A DNA stretch of 64,000 bases from Telmatactis stephensoni (taxonomy: Eukaryota; Cnidaria; Anthozoa; Actiniaria; Isophelliidae), in contig JALIZF010001578.1 in assembly GCA_029948255.1 (NCBI GenBank), positions 1-64,000 on the forward strand, in the 5' to 3' direction. The translations under genes and the position numbers were made by a program. Each line of letters opens with the position of its first letter. The first letter of the stretch is position 1. Below, one piece after another: positions 31,112-42,022 of this stretch. The notes beneath the pieces are model-generated. The model saw only the letters and a program-made list of their open reading frames with translations, was not told the origin of the DNA and made no database searches.

Positions 31112-32506
31112 GATGCTAGCAAGCAATAGCGAAGGAATCTAGAATTGTTTTGTTGTAACTTTGAATACAAACTGTTCATGTATGAATTGAGAGGGACGCA
31201 GAGGCGCACACATGCTGTGAAGCATGCTTGACGAATAACTTTTTTGTTTACAACTGGCGTATTGAAAAATGAATATCTTGAGCAATATGTTTTAACAAAT
31301 TAACGTGCCCGAAGTTGTTATCTAGTTTAAGTCAGGATTCTTCAGTACTGCTTGCAATCTTACCCGCGGATCACGTTTTATGTCCTAGAAAGCTTTGAAA
31401 ACTTGGTGTAGCAGTTATGACTTCTTCTTACAAACTCTATTTTATCGTCTACAAAATTCAAGAAAAAGTGAACAATTGCTGAACAATAAAGAGTAAAACT
31501 TTCGAGAAATTTCGGCATTTTAGCTTACCTTCATCCGCCATTTTGTCCAGAGACAACAATGTGTGGGTTCCCTGTGGTTGACCGAGGGGGGAATGTGCCG
31601 AAGTCAAACTCGCAAAAAGTCGCCAAGTAAAACTCGCAAAAAGGTCGCCAAGTCAAACTCGCAAAAAGTCGCCAAGTCAGACTCGCAAAAAGTCGCTAAG
31701 TAAGACTCGATAAAAGTCGCCAAGTCAAACTCGATAAAGGTCGCGCGCCAAGTAAAACTCGATAAAAGTCGTCAAGCCAAACTCGATAAAAGTCGCCAAG
31801 TCAAACTCGAAAAACACACTCAATCATTAGTCATGAGTTTGACTTAAAGTGCCTATAAAGTCTAGCCAGATATAATTTCTCTCAAAATAACTTGGCCTCT
31901 GAAACAAAAATATTTTGAAAAGTGGGTCTTTCAATTTCTTTTGACCGGGAAACAGCGCTGCAAAGTTGGAGAAAAATCACATTTCGGACCTCCTGTGCAA
32001 AAATTTGTGAGAACCCTTTTTTGACTGAGAACCAGGAATAAAGTTTAATTTAGACGCTACAAGCTCTTAATATCTTTGTATATTGTTGTTGGTATACACT
32101 ATATTTAACTTCTGCTACAACTTCTACTACTTTAATATAGCTATTGCCGTGAGGTACAATGTGGTACGATGTAGTCGCCCGATACTGGGCCAGGTGGTAC
32201 AGTGATACGGCGGGTACGCGACACCATGTCTATTTTTAGCTGGGGGGAACGATGGCACAAGATCACGTCATACCTATTTTGAGAGGGAGCGATTACGTCA
32301 TTGGTGGTGCAACAACAAGTGGGATAATAACAGGACGGGTGAAAACTGAAAAATCGAATCTTTGTGAACTCCGACAAGAAACAGACATACTCAAAGGAAC
32401 ATTAATGAAAAAACAGTTCATTCCACCTATGCAGTAGAAGTGTGCAAACACCTGTACGAAATTGACATGAAAAACTGTTGTGGGTGTCGTCTTCCGAAGA
32501 GTGACG
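31112..32506. other. Noncoding gap containing a 28-bp minisatellite
   Basis: Apart from the array at 31598-31815, ordinary sequence with small chance ORFs. The bases up to 32506 (CCGAAGAGTGACG) are the left flank of the second CACTA-like element. Confidence 0.35.
31598..31815 (+). repeat. 28-bp minisatellite, about eight units
   Basis: Units AGTCGCCAAGTCAAACTCG plus CAAAA or ATAAA, with a graded change from the CAAAA to the ATAAA form along the array. Confidence 0.9.
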
Positions 32507-32759
32507 CACTGTACAAAAAGGCAAATATTCTAGAAGAATATGCTTGAATATGGACATGCAAACTTCAAGTATTCAGGGAAATTCCATGGTATTCAAGTCC
32601 GTGTGATGCATCGTCATGCTAGAATCAATCGGTACGAATCCAGCCAGTTTTTCCATTTTCGTCCCGTATACTCTTGACTGACGTGATGTACAAAATACGC
32701 ATACTCTTGTATTCTATTGAATTCGTTTCGTTGATGCTTTGAATATTCTTGAATATTAG

Positions 32760-33190
32760 ACATTTTCAAATTCTTCCTAACGAACTACCGTACGAATATC
32801 AGTCGTATGTTACGAATATTCTTGAATACTAGACATCCCTGACGTCTTCTTATCGAACCACCCTACGAATATTCCTGTATACTAGACATCCCTGACGTCT
32901 TCTTATCGAACCACCCTCTGAATTTCAGTCGTATGTTACGAATATTCCTGAATACTAGACATCCCTGACGTCTTCTTAGCGAACCACCCTCCGAATTTCA
33001 GTCGTATGTTACGAATATTCCTGAATGCTAGACATCCCTGACGTCTTCTTAGCGAACCACCCCCCGAATTTCAGTCGTATGTTACGAATATTCCTGAATA
33101 CTAGAAATCCCTGACGTCTTCTTATCGAACAACCCTCTGAATATCATTGGTATTATACAAATATTCTTGAATGCTCAACGTATTCCTCCC
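32760..33190 (-). repeat. 73-bp subterminal minisatellite, copy 2
   Basis: About six units of the same repeat as at 19130-19650, inverted (AGACATCCCTGACGTCTTCT per unit). Confidence 0.85.
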
Positions 33191-33459
33191 AACATCCCCT
33201 CCAAATACGGTAGATTTTCAAGCATTTTTGTTTTTGCATAAGCCTTAATATTTACCCATTCAAAGCCCCAATAACTGCATCCAAATACATAATCAGATGA
33301 ATAGAATAAACAAATCTATAATCAAATTCATAGCAATGAAATGTGTTTTATTAAAATACGGTATAAAATACATCAATTGACACGGCGGTATAAACATTTG
33401 AACAGTAATAGATAATAGACTACTACCTTGAATCTATTTCTTAAATGTGTCTAACAGTA

Positions 33460-33990
33460 TCCTTTACACTCAACTGTTCGCAATCAATGTAGCCACAGGA
33501 CAAGTTGACGTACGAATAGAGCTCTAGTACGGTATGAAGCACCTCCAAGAAATAGACGTTGATCACTGGTTCAGTCCCATGCTTGAGCTTTTTTGGCCTC
33601 TTCGCTTTTAAAGTCGCAATCCAAGATTCTCCAGTTTAACTAAGAAGATATAAAAGTATATATTTTAAGATCTTTTCGTTTAAAAACATTAATCACAACC
33701 AAGAGAGCACAACTCAATGTGCAGGCTACATGTATTTATACCCGAGCTGATGTACTGGAAAGAACAATCATATTCCTGACATTGTAAAATCAAAACATGG
33801 CCATCCTAAGAGGATGTCCTTTATGACCTTCTCCTTGCCTGTAAGAAGGTTTAAAAGTTTTGTAGAGTAAATTAATCTCGGTCAATATAAGCTTACTTAT
33901 CAACTTACCGAGCGACTTCGGCGTCCCTTCCCTCAGAGTAGAATAACTGACTATTTGTACTCTGATGAAGCTTGTTCTTCTTTCCAATCA
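33460..33990 (-). pseudogene. Decayed cargo gene, copy 2
   Basis: The minus strand aligns with 18380-18897. Exon 1 ends at a GGTAAGTTG donor (about 33915) and exon 2 starts after an AG at about 33640 with LNWRILDCDF, but a TGA follows within about 21 codons and several indels are present. An ATG at about 33990 precedes the exon 1 frame here. The intron keeps AT-rich sequence and the acceptor. Confidence 0.4.
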
Positions 33991-34278
33991 TGTATTAAAG
34001 CTTTCTCAATCTTTCTACCTCAATTTGAGATTAATGTAGGCCATATTTTAGGCTCAAAATAGAGATTTTTGTAGAAAATATTCACTTAATCTCCTTGTAC
34101 TTTGAACGTTTCTTCAAAATGACCGCCCAGCAACGGCCGCATTCAAAATAACCACGTGATCAAATACCGCATTTTCATTGGTTTATTGTGAAAAAATGTA
34201 CGGGATTCCTGTGTGTTGACCGCTGACTTGACTTACCGCTGGCTAATAATTCATTCGAAGAGAAAAGATTTATTTTAA

Positions 34279-35163
34279 GGACGGTGGCCACAAAATTGCA
34301 GCGCGCACTTTTTTCTGCGCATGTTACTCAACGAGCGCACGCGAGACGTCACACAAATTTGAATAATAACGTTTTTTCAAGATCAAGTTTCGCACAAAAA
34401 CCTTGGTGAAAACAAACTAGTTTTATGAATCAAATTTTGTAGAAGAAGATTCTGACTTTGAGAAGAAAAATACATGGCTTTTCATATTCTAAAATTAAAT
34501 TCATTCTGGATAATTAAAAGCGCATAAAAAACGATTTTTTTGCCCACCGGGACTAACGATTGAAGTCGGCCGTCATCTTGAAAATGCCCCCATAATACAT
34601 TGTATTTACTTGCCACTCTCTAGGGAGGGCTGGGGATTTTGTGGTTATTTAGGCAGATTTTAATGTTGTGGTTTATCAGCAAATAACTTTTTAAATCGCA
34701 TGGATACCCCATAGTTTTATTTTCTCATTTGCTTCTAGATTAACTAAGCTACATGTATACAAATAATTACTGTAAAAAAAAAAATTATTCGCGATATAAT
34801 TTTTGCAACATAGTGTTGGATGTCCCGCTTCCAATGAGTTAAAAGGAGGCAAGAAAATCGAATAAAGCGTGTAAATATCTTTAAAAAAGTTTTTTTCTTT
34901 TACCTTAAGGGATTTGGCCTTTCAAAGTTCTAGTTAATTTTATTGGACTTCTTTATGAATGACCGTTTTAAAAAATAATATTTTATTTGAAATGCAAAAA
35001 ATCGCTGGTCAGTGGTTATTGGCTACAATTAGCATTAATTATCTCCGTTAAATGCATGGATACCACCCAATTTTTTTTCATAAATCAAAAGCCCTATACA
35101 CAGTCTATAAGAAAGATGTAGAGAAATTGAATTAAAATGGGTCGCAATTAGTGGCCACCGTCC
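34279..35163. mobile_element. 885-bp TTAA-type (piggyBac-like) MITE
   Basis: Ends GGACGGTGGCCACAAAATTG and inverse GGACGGTGGCCACTAATTGC; TTAA at 34275-34278 and 35164-35167. CACTA-like copy 1 lacks it at the corresponding place (about 16140-16170), giving an approximate empty site. TTAA duplication is the hallmark of piggyBac-type elements; no transposase is present. Confidence 0.75.
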
Positions 35164-35625
35164 TTAAGAACAGTTGTTGTTGTTGTTGGATGTTTTTCTT
35201 TTGCTGTTGGAGCTAAAAACTACTAAAAGGACACAACGAAACAAGATAAAAGAAAGGTACGTACGACAAAGGGGTTTTTGTTAGGTTTTTCTCGGTGTAG
35301 ACGTCTGTAATCGATTGTGAAGAGCAATAGAGGGCTTTTGGCGCCAATTTTTCACTGTATCACACATACAACACTGACATGAATTTAGGACTTTGTCTGT
35401 CTTATTAGCTGAAGAAATCCTACCAAAATACGAGAGTAACAGCACCTCGTTAATTGCTTTTAACTGTCCTTACCTAGTGTAAAGTAACCTAAGAATCCAT
35501 GATGTTGTGTTGGAATACATGAGTCTTGCATTTTGCCACAGTCTGCATGGATTGTTTACAAAATTGATACAAAATCTTTCAAAATGATACTTTGCATCTT
35601 ATATCTATAAAATGTTTGCTTTTAG

Positions 35626-35873
35626 GATGCATACTTCAGAATGAAAATAATTTGGAAAGAAAGAAGATAACTGAAAAATTAAATGCTATAAGAAAGGAAA
35701 TCAATTATGAGGGAAAGTCTTCAAGGAGAGAGTACCAGTATAAAAGGAGTTCAACTGAATCTGGCACTGCTACACAAATAAAGCCTTCAAGAAAAGAACT
35801 TTACTGTAGTCAAATGTCAGTGAGAGCTAGTACTTGTATATGCCATGATAATTATTATAATTTTTTCAGATAA
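35626..35873 (+). pseudogene. Exon-like stretch in CACTA-like copy 2
   Basis: After TTTGCTTTTAG the frame GCILQNENNLERKKITEKLN and KSSRREYQYKRSSTESGTAT continues to TAA at 35871. It is charged and low in hydrophobics, which suits an internal exon or a disordered region. Relative to the element it points the same way as the remnant at 15352-15515 in copy 1. Not recognised. Confidence 0.35.
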
Positions 35874-36039
35874 ATACAACATGAAACAAAAGAACTGGAG
35901 CAAAGAAGCAAAAATTGGAGCAAAAAACCTATGAAACAAGAACTAATAGTTGCTACAAATTCTACAAATGATACAGCTATATAGCAATATAGCAATGATT
36001 TATTTTTTAACAACTAAATTGATTTGCAATTGAATGTCA

Positions 36040-36900
36040 TGACTTTGCACTTTGGAATTTTTTGTTTTTGTCATTTTGTATTTATGTAATAATGCCTTGC
36101 TGTATTATATTGTTGCATGATCTTTGTAATTTACAGTTCCTTAGAAGTGACCATTGAGATCTTCATGCAGACAACTTCAAATTGAGCTTGAAATCATTTG
36201 AGAATATTTGAGCACCAACAAGATTGTTTTTGGCTTTGTTTTGTTTGATTGTCATGTTTTAATGTTATGAGTTAAACCTTGGTATTATTCACTCAGTTTT
36301 GGTCATTTTTATATTTACAATTGAGCTTGAAATCATTTGAGAATATCTGAGCACCAACAAGATTGTTTTTGGCTTTGTTTTGTTTGATTGTCATGTTTTA
36401 ATGTTATGAGTTAAAGCTTGGTATTATTCACTCAGTTTTGGTCATTTTTATATTTACAAGGTATGTAATAATGCCAAACTGTATAAATTGTTGCATGATC
36501 TTTGTAATTTGCAGTACCATGGGAGTGACCATGAGGGCTTCATGCTGGGCTGTGATGTAGAGTGCTTGAAACATATATATATTTCTGCATTATTGCATTG
36601 ATCACTTGAAATTGAGCTGGGAATCATTATATATCTGAGGATCAACAATAATTTTTTGCTTTGTTTTTGTTGTTATTTTTGTTTTTCTCATGTTTTAATG
36701 TTAAGTCTTAAACTTTGTAATAATTCAGTTTTGGCATATTTTATTTATGTAATAATACCAGACTGTATAAATAATATTGTTGCATGATCTTTGTAATTTG
36801 CAGTACCATGGGAGTGACCATGAGATCTTCATGCTGGTCTGCAATGTGGAGTGCTTGCAATATTTATGCATTTTTGTATTATTGCATAAGTTAGTTCCAA
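36040..36900 (+). repeat. Tandem repeats of about 140 and 300 bp
   Basis: 36181-36319 is repeated almost exactly at 36320-36458. A longer period of about 330 bases (GTAATAATGCCNNACTGTAT, TTGCATGATCTTTGTAATTT, TACCATGGGAGTGACCATGA) recurs near 36085, 36465 and 36755. Confidence 0.8.
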
Positions 36901-37344
36901 AGTATTAAGACTAAAATTAATTTGGATTTATTCAAGTAAATTCATTATGGTGTAAATTAATGCAGTAAATAAGATTGAAAGTGCATCGAAATTCAAACTT
37001 GTTTAGCTATGCAACATCATCAATTATTTGATTTCAAGGTGAATGAGATATTATAAATGCAATGCAGACAGCTTAGAAAAAGATTGGATTTGTTTGTTTG
37101 GACTGGTAATTACAAATCAAATACTTTTGGAAGGCACGATACGAAAAAGTTAATTTGATTGTTCTGTATCCATATCATTGCATATGTATATATATAAAAC
37201 TTTTGATTGTCGGTAACACGGGAAAAAACTTCTCCGTCAAAGTCTGCCTTAAACCAATCATAGGTACAGAAACGTTAAAGGAGCATCCATGCAAACCACA
37301 TTGTCACAGATGTTCTGAAAATATTCAAAAATTGAATATGATAT

Positions 37345-37553
37345 TATTATATCCACATCCACTGGATATGAGCAAGCGCGCGCTCTGATTGGTTCCTCTA
37401 CTACTAGGATATCAGCTCATATCCCGTGAGTAGAGAAGTAAACAAAATGGCGGAGCGTTTCGCCGACGTTATTCCACTTTTTAAACTTGAAAATAATTAA
37501 AATTTTGTATGGTTTTGTATAATTTTGTACATCCAGTGGATGTGGATATAATA
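37345..37553. mobile_element. 210-bp palindromic-ended MITE
   Basis: TIRs ATTATATCCACATCCACTGG and its inverse at 37531-37552. The interior is GC-richer (GAGCAAGCGCGCGCTC). Confidence 0.7.
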
Positions 37554-37557
37554 AAAC

Positions 37558-37661
37558 AATTATTCCACTCAATCTCGGTCGTACATGGCTAATAGCCGAC
37601 TCGGACGCTGCGCGTCTTGTCGGCTATGAGCTCATGTACGACAAGATTGAGTGGAATAATT
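37558..37661. mobile_element. 104-bp hairpin MITE
   Basis: AATTATTCCACTCAATCTCG pairs with its inverse; stem includes GTACATGGCTAATAGCCGAC and inverse, loop around TCGGACGCTGCGCG. It follows the previous MITE within five bases. Confidence 0.75.
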
Positions 37662-37699
37662 AAGTATACAAAGTTTAAGTCCATATAGTAAACGTCCAT

Positions 37700-38101
37700 T
37701 GTATCAACTAAGTTATAATCTATTAAATAAGAGATCTAAAAATCTCTTTTCATAATGCAATGAAATATAAAATACGTAAAGTATGCATAAGTATTCGTCC
37801 TTCCATACTTCGCGTATAATTTTCGTCAAGAATATATGATAACATCTCAAGTCCTGCAGGGATATTCATTTTCCGATATCTTGAGTATACGAGTTGAAAA
37901 TCTCGGTATATTTATACTTCACATATGCAAGTCCGAATACCACAGAAATATAAAATACGTAGCGTATGCGTAAGAATTCAAAATGAATACTATTACCATA
38001 CGTTACGTATATTATCCGTGTCGAATATCCAAGAATACCCCAAGTGTCGAAGGCGTATTCAGTTCTTGAATACTCTTGAATATTCGCCTTTTGGCACAGT
38101 G
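37700..38101 (-). repeat. Left subterminal region of CACTA-like copy 2
   Basis: GAATATTC/TATTC-rich sequence equivalent to 11445-11900. An AAATACGTAGCGTATGCGTA-like block repeats at 37770-37800 and 37950-37975. Confidence 0.65.
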
Positions 38102-38445
38102 ACGTACAATGCTTAATGTTAACTGAAGAAAAAAAAAAGAACTACATTTTGATAAGGCTCTCAGAAACGTCAATGTAAACAGAGTGATTGACAGAGTGAT
38201 GGACAATATGAGACCTTTCGTACTAAGCATTGAGGTAGAGGCCGAACTGTGCAGATGGACAGAGAGAAATCAAGCCTTCTTACCGGAAACTTATCAAATT
38301 ATTAGACACTGTTAAAGTAATACGGATGTACTAAAAACATCTGATATGAAGAAGTATAATAAACAAGACACCGGTAACAGTTGTATATAATTTGTTTTAT
38401 TTTCTTTCTTTCTTTTTTAGTTACAACACATGAGTCGAATGCTAT

Positions 38446-39036
38446 TTAATATTTTTCCCAACCGGGTATGGACTTAATCAAGGCTCTTATTCGTTCTGAG
38501 CATCTCGGGGGCTTGAACACCTGTCCTCTATACTTATGTTCATCTTGATAACGTATCCACCTGGGAGCTTGTTGTTCTTCTTTACTGGATGGAGGCGTGG
38601 GTGGAAACTCTGGTGGGGCTACACTCGACAGAGTGATGAGAGTGAAAGTAAAGGGTTGGTCTACTTTTAATGGAGTCCACGGTATCTCCTCTGTTCCCTG
38701 TGGACTAGTAGATTTCAAAGGTGTTCTAATTTTGGATGTTAGACGTTGGAGGAGGGAAGGTTCTTTCGGTGTAGCTGTTGCAATGCCACTGTCACTCGTC
38801 AAACTTGTCAAAGGCAAATTTTGCGGAGTCGTCACGTTAGGGGGCTGACTCTGGTCGACCATTGTTGGTACGAGTGAAGTAGGTTCCTGTCTCGGTATCG
38901 TTAAACCGGCGATGTAGAGTTGTTGTTGTAGAGCAAGGTAACGATTCAACAGTAAACCATATTCTTTGATTTTCACCTCTGGAGGTAGGGTGGGGTCTTC
39001 CAAAATGGCGTCCATTTGTTCTTCTAATCCCTGCAT
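38446..39036 (-). CDS. Hypothetical 196-residue proline-rich protein
   Basis: ATG at 39036 (MQGLEEQMDAILEDPTLPPE) opens a complete frame to TAA at 38446. Residues 1-45 are predicted helical, with LLLNRYLALQQQLY. The middle (about 45-150) is rich in P, S and T and probably disordered. The last 40 residues are basic (PRWIRYQDEHKYRGQVFKPP, IPGWEKY). A minus-strand AATAAA lies at 38396-38401, 45 bases past the stop, so the unit looks transcribed. I do not recognise a domain. It lies outside both the CACTA-like and DIRS-like boundaries and may belong to a further mobile or virus-like unit, but there is no direct evidence. Confidence 0.5.
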   Translation of the reverse strand: MQGLEEQMDAILEDPTLPPEVKIKEYGLLLNRYLALQQQLYIAGLTIPRQEPTSLVPTMVDQSQPPNVTTPQNLPLTSLTSDSGIATATPKEPSLLQRLTSKIRTPLKSTSPQGTEEIPWTPLKVDQPFTFTLITLSSVAPPEFPPTPPSSKEEQQAPRWIRYQDEHKYRGQVFKPPRCSERIRALIKSIPGWEKY

Positions 39037-39460
39037 GGTTTTCAGATGGGTCAGCTGTAAGTACCCTTGACGCTCAAAAAAGCTACAATGCCGGACAAAA
39101 AGGTTAGGACAAAGCGAAAAAATTGTTGCTTTTTGAGTAAACCCATCACTTTCTTGTTCTCTCCTCTCCCCCTCTCACCCAATGTTGAGGTAGGTGCACA
39201 TAGAATGGGCTATCGTCTGGTACAACATTGTCCCGGAGGGGAGGGGGATTCAATAAATAACTTGTAAGCAAGAGGCGACCTAATCAAGCAGCAGCTGAAA
39301 TGTATGGATTTCATAACTGTCTCAAGGATTTTTGTCCGTGATTGTATATAAGCGATAAGCCTGTTATTGCGCGTTTACGTAAATTTCACAGTGTCTATAC
39401 TAAATTTTTCACTCGTTGTCATGATGAACGCAAATTCTAAGTACCAATCATAACGAAAGA
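39037..39460. other. Noncoding gap
   Basis: Upstream of the hypothetical gene; GC-moderate, with CCCGGAGGGGAGGGGG near 39231. No promoter motif can be assigned. Confidence 0.3.
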
Positions 39461-39721
39461 ATTTAAAAATTAAACGAGACTTACCTGGAAGTTGAAGTTT
39501 GATTGTAATTCTACCGAGTTACAGAGTGCGGAGAGATTACATGAGATAGCAAGCGCTTGCGCCAATCAGTTTTAGAAGACTGAATGTACGTGTTACCCTT
39601 CAAGGTATCCCTACATGGGTGGGTAAGGGTTATGGGCATGTAATCTCTCAGCACTCTGTAACTCGGTAGAATTACAATCAAACTTCAACTTCCAGGTAAG
39701 TCTCGTTTAATTTTTAAATTC
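39461..39721. mobile_element. Miniature DIRS-end remnant within a palindrome
   Basis: The whole 260 bases fold back (arms about 85 bases). ATTCTACCGAGTTACAGAGT (39508) and its inverse (to 39673) resemble the inverted terminal repeat of the adjoining DIRS-like element (ATTCTACCTCGTTACCATGC), and AGCAAGCGCTTGCGCCAATC (39547-39566) matches sequence just inside that element's other end. So this is a terminal-only, internally deleted relative. AGGTAAGTCTCG occurs in the arms. Confidence 0.6.
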
Positions 39722-39887
39722 TACCTCGTTACCATGCTGAGAGATCCCATGAGATTTTAAAGCAACACGGACATGAAGCCCAAAATGCTGCATTTAAAAG
39801 CTATGACATACAGTGCATACACAGACATGAAGCCCAAAGTGCTCTATTTATTGTCTATTCAAGGCACTATACATATCAAGATATATC

Positions 39888-40796
39888 TTATGCATCTGAC
39901 AACACTGATTTTGCATAAGTGGAAACACTAGCTATAGGCTTTTTATAATATCGAGCAAAGCAGCATTCAGACGACCATCCTGCAGTCTTCAAGATGTCAT
40001 CTAGATTAGCAGACGCCCTACTGGCTGCTGAAGTAGAAGCTGCCTTGGTACTGTGGGGAGAGTAGATAGATATATTGATTCCAGCTTGAGCCATAACTTC
40101 TCGCACCCACCTAGTTATAGTATCTCTACTTACAGGTTTGTAAGGTTTTACATAACTTATAAGTAACTTCGAGTTAGTGTTATCTCTAAGAGCTTTGGTT
40201 CTTGCAATATATTCTCTCAATGTAGTTACAACGCAAATACATGACTTTTCAAAAGGTTCAAGAACAACCCGAGGGTTAGGTAATCCTGGTTTGCTTTGTT
40301 TAACATGGTCTGGAATAACAAAAGTAACTTTGTTCTGAGACTCAAACATGTTTTTAACATTTAACATATGAATAGTCTGGCCCCTCTGGCCAGTAACTAA
40401 TAATAATATGACAAGCTTGAGGGTAAGCTGTTTCAGAGTTAATGTCTCAACTGGGTGAAGTGTACCCAAGTACTTTAGTACTACATGAACATCCCATATC
40501 TCCTTGTACTTTGACCTGGGTGGTCTGGATTGAAAAATCCCCTTGAGTAAGCGTTGAACAAGTGGGTGTTGTCCAACACTCTTTCCATCAGATACTGTGA
40601 CATATGTAGAAATTGCACTTCTTGCAGTGTTAATAGCACTGTATGTAAGTCCCTGTTTGTAAAGCTCAGAGAAGAAATCAAGAACCTGTCCTATAGATGG
40701 CTGAAAATGATTGACTTTCCTTTCAGCACAAAACAGTGTCCACTTTTTAAGGTAGCTTGAATATTGTTTTTTGGTACCTTCTCTCCATGATTGCAT
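39888..40796 (-). CDS. DIRS-type tyrosine recombinase
   Basis: Complete 302-residue frame from ATG at 40796 to TAA. Residues 1-95 form the helical core-binding domain (YSSYLKKWTLFCAERKV). The catalytic domain shows TGQRGQTIHML with the first arginine (about 147), PHSTKAAS (about 258-265; HxxK rather than the usual HxxR), AGWSS (about 282) and FARYYKKP with the candidate nucleophile tyrosine (about 291-292). It joins the closed-circle cDNA of the element to genomic DNA. The lysine in place of the second arginine also occurs in some DIRS recombinases as I recall, but it deserves checking. Overlaps the upstream RNase H-region frame by 50 bases. Confidence 0.85.
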   Translation of the reverse strand: MQSWREGTKKQYSSYLKKWTLFCAERKVNHFQPSIGQVLDFFSELYKQGLTYSAINTARSAISTYVTVSDGKSVGQHPLVQRLLKGIFQSRPPRSKYKEIWDVHVVLKYLGTLHPVETLTLKQLTLKLVILLLVTGQRGQTIHMLNVKNMFESQNKVTFVIPDHVKQSKPGLPNPRVVLEPFEKSCICVVTTLREYIARTKALRDNTNSKLLISYVKPYKPVSRDTITRWVREVMAQAGINISIYSPHSTKAASTSAASRASANLDDILKTAGWSSECCFARYYKKPIASVSTYAKSVLSDA

Positions 40797-41810
40797 GAGT
40801 AATCTGGCAGCTGCCTCTGATACTCCCTTGCTTGATAGTGTTCCCTGACAATGAACATGCCATCATCTGGAGCTTGTTCTTCAAGGGGTGTTGAGCTCCT
40901 GAGTGTGGGAGAGTGAGCAGATCTTTCTGTTGTGGGAGCATCAGAGGAGCTGCTACAAGGAGGCTGAGTACTTGGGGCCACCAGACCTGTGTGGGCCAGA
41001 CAGGAGCTATCAACACTGCATTTCCTTGTTCCTTCTCTAACTGCTGGAGACATCTAGAGATGAGACAAAATGGGGGAAATATGTAAACAAACTTATCACC
41101 CCAAGAGATAGAGAATGCATCTACATGCATAGCTCCTGGATCTGGTTTCCAGGAGACATACTTTGGCAACTGGTTGTTTAGCCTTGATGCAAAAAGATCA
41201 ATCTCTGGAGTTCCAAGTTTGTCAGTAATCTTGGCAAAGATTTCTGGCTTTAAATGCCACTCAGTTCTCACATTAAATACCCTAGATTGTTTATCTGTTT
41301 CCACATTGAGAACACCTGGAAGGTGGCATGCAGTTAACCAGATATTATTTTGCATGCAGAGCATCCACAGGGATTTGTAAGTGAATTACACTCGATGGAT
41401 TTTGTACCTCCCATTGCATTTATATAGCAAACTGTAGTAAAATTACCACTTTTAATAGCAACATGGTGTCCCTTTAGTAAAGAGATGAATGATTTCACCC
41501 CAAAGAATACTGCTAGAATTTCAAGTTCATTGATATGCTTTTGTTCCTCTTCAGGGGACCACATACCCTGTGCAGCCTGTCCATTGCACACTGCCCCCCA
41601 CCCTGTTTTGGAGGCATCTGTTGTCATTTCAATATCTGGGTTGCTAATGGAAACACTCTTATAAGCTCCTGGTAGGTGAGCAACCCACCAATTCAGATCA
41701 CTTCTAGAGTCATTTGACAATGTCATGGGTGCTTCAAAGTTTCCATTATTAAGTTTCAAAGCCTTATTCTTATCTATTTCTATGTTTCTATAGAACAGGG
41801 CCCCATACTG
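40747..41810 (-). pseudogene. DIRS RNase H and RT-RNase H C-terminal region, frameshifted
   Basis: The first part (from 41822 down to about 41370) holds YGALFYRNIEID, then DIEMTTDASKTGWGA with the first RNase H aspartate, and HINELEILAVFFGVKSF with its glutamate. Near 41365 the frame shifts; the second (41364-40747) continues ACHLPGVLN, EIDLFASRLNNQLPKYVSW and VLIAPVWPTQVWWPQVL, the conserved DIRS tail of the RT-RNase H polyprotein. A second shift is likely near 41040, where the frame starting at 41053 takes over. RNase H would degrade the RNA template; this copy cannot make it in one piece. Confidence 0.75.
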
Positions 41811-42022
41811 AAGGCGTTCCAAACTAAATTGGCTTTTTCCATTTTAGAAAATTTCTACCAAGTTAACGATTTTTAGATAAATCGTACGCGTACTGCCAGT
41901 GGATAAACAGATAACTGACAATCTGGCTTTTTAATTAGAAATTCGCTAAATGAAAAAAAAAAGATCAAAAATGAAGTAAAAATAAATAAAATGGTAAAAG
42001 CCAATTTAGTTTGGAACGCCTT
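41811..42022. mobile_element. 212-bp MITE splitting the DIRS RT frame
   Basis: TIRs AAGGCGTTCCAAACTAAATT and its inverse, with a TGGCTTTTNCCATTTT continuation. ACTG at 41807-41810 and 42023-42026 is a 4-bp duplication. Removing the element with one ACTG joins LPGVQ to YGALFY in one frame, so the insertion is recent relative to the coding sequence. Confidence 0.85.

Larger units (their letters stand above)
32507..38101 (-). mobile_element. CACTA/EnSpm-like element, copy 2 (5.6 kb, inverted)
   Basis: The ends are CACTGTACAAAAAGGCAAAT on the left and the inverse of CACTGTGCCAAAAGGCGAAT on the right. ACG at 32504-32506 and 38102-38104 is a 3-bp target duplication. Compared with copy 1 it is in opposite orientation and shares both termini, the 73-bp subterminal repeats, the cargo-exon region and the 16.0-16.4 kb segment (34020-35350 inverted). 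It lacks the 1.9-kb insertion and the nested foldback of copy 1 and has gained a TTAA-type MITE and two palindromic MITEs. Independent flanks and target duplications show two separate insertion events of one family. Confidence 0.75.

Noticed and set aside
35592..38101. CRISPR-like interpretation of the repeated blocks
   Set aside because: Repeats are direct and tandem without uniform spacers, and the sequence is eukaryotic.
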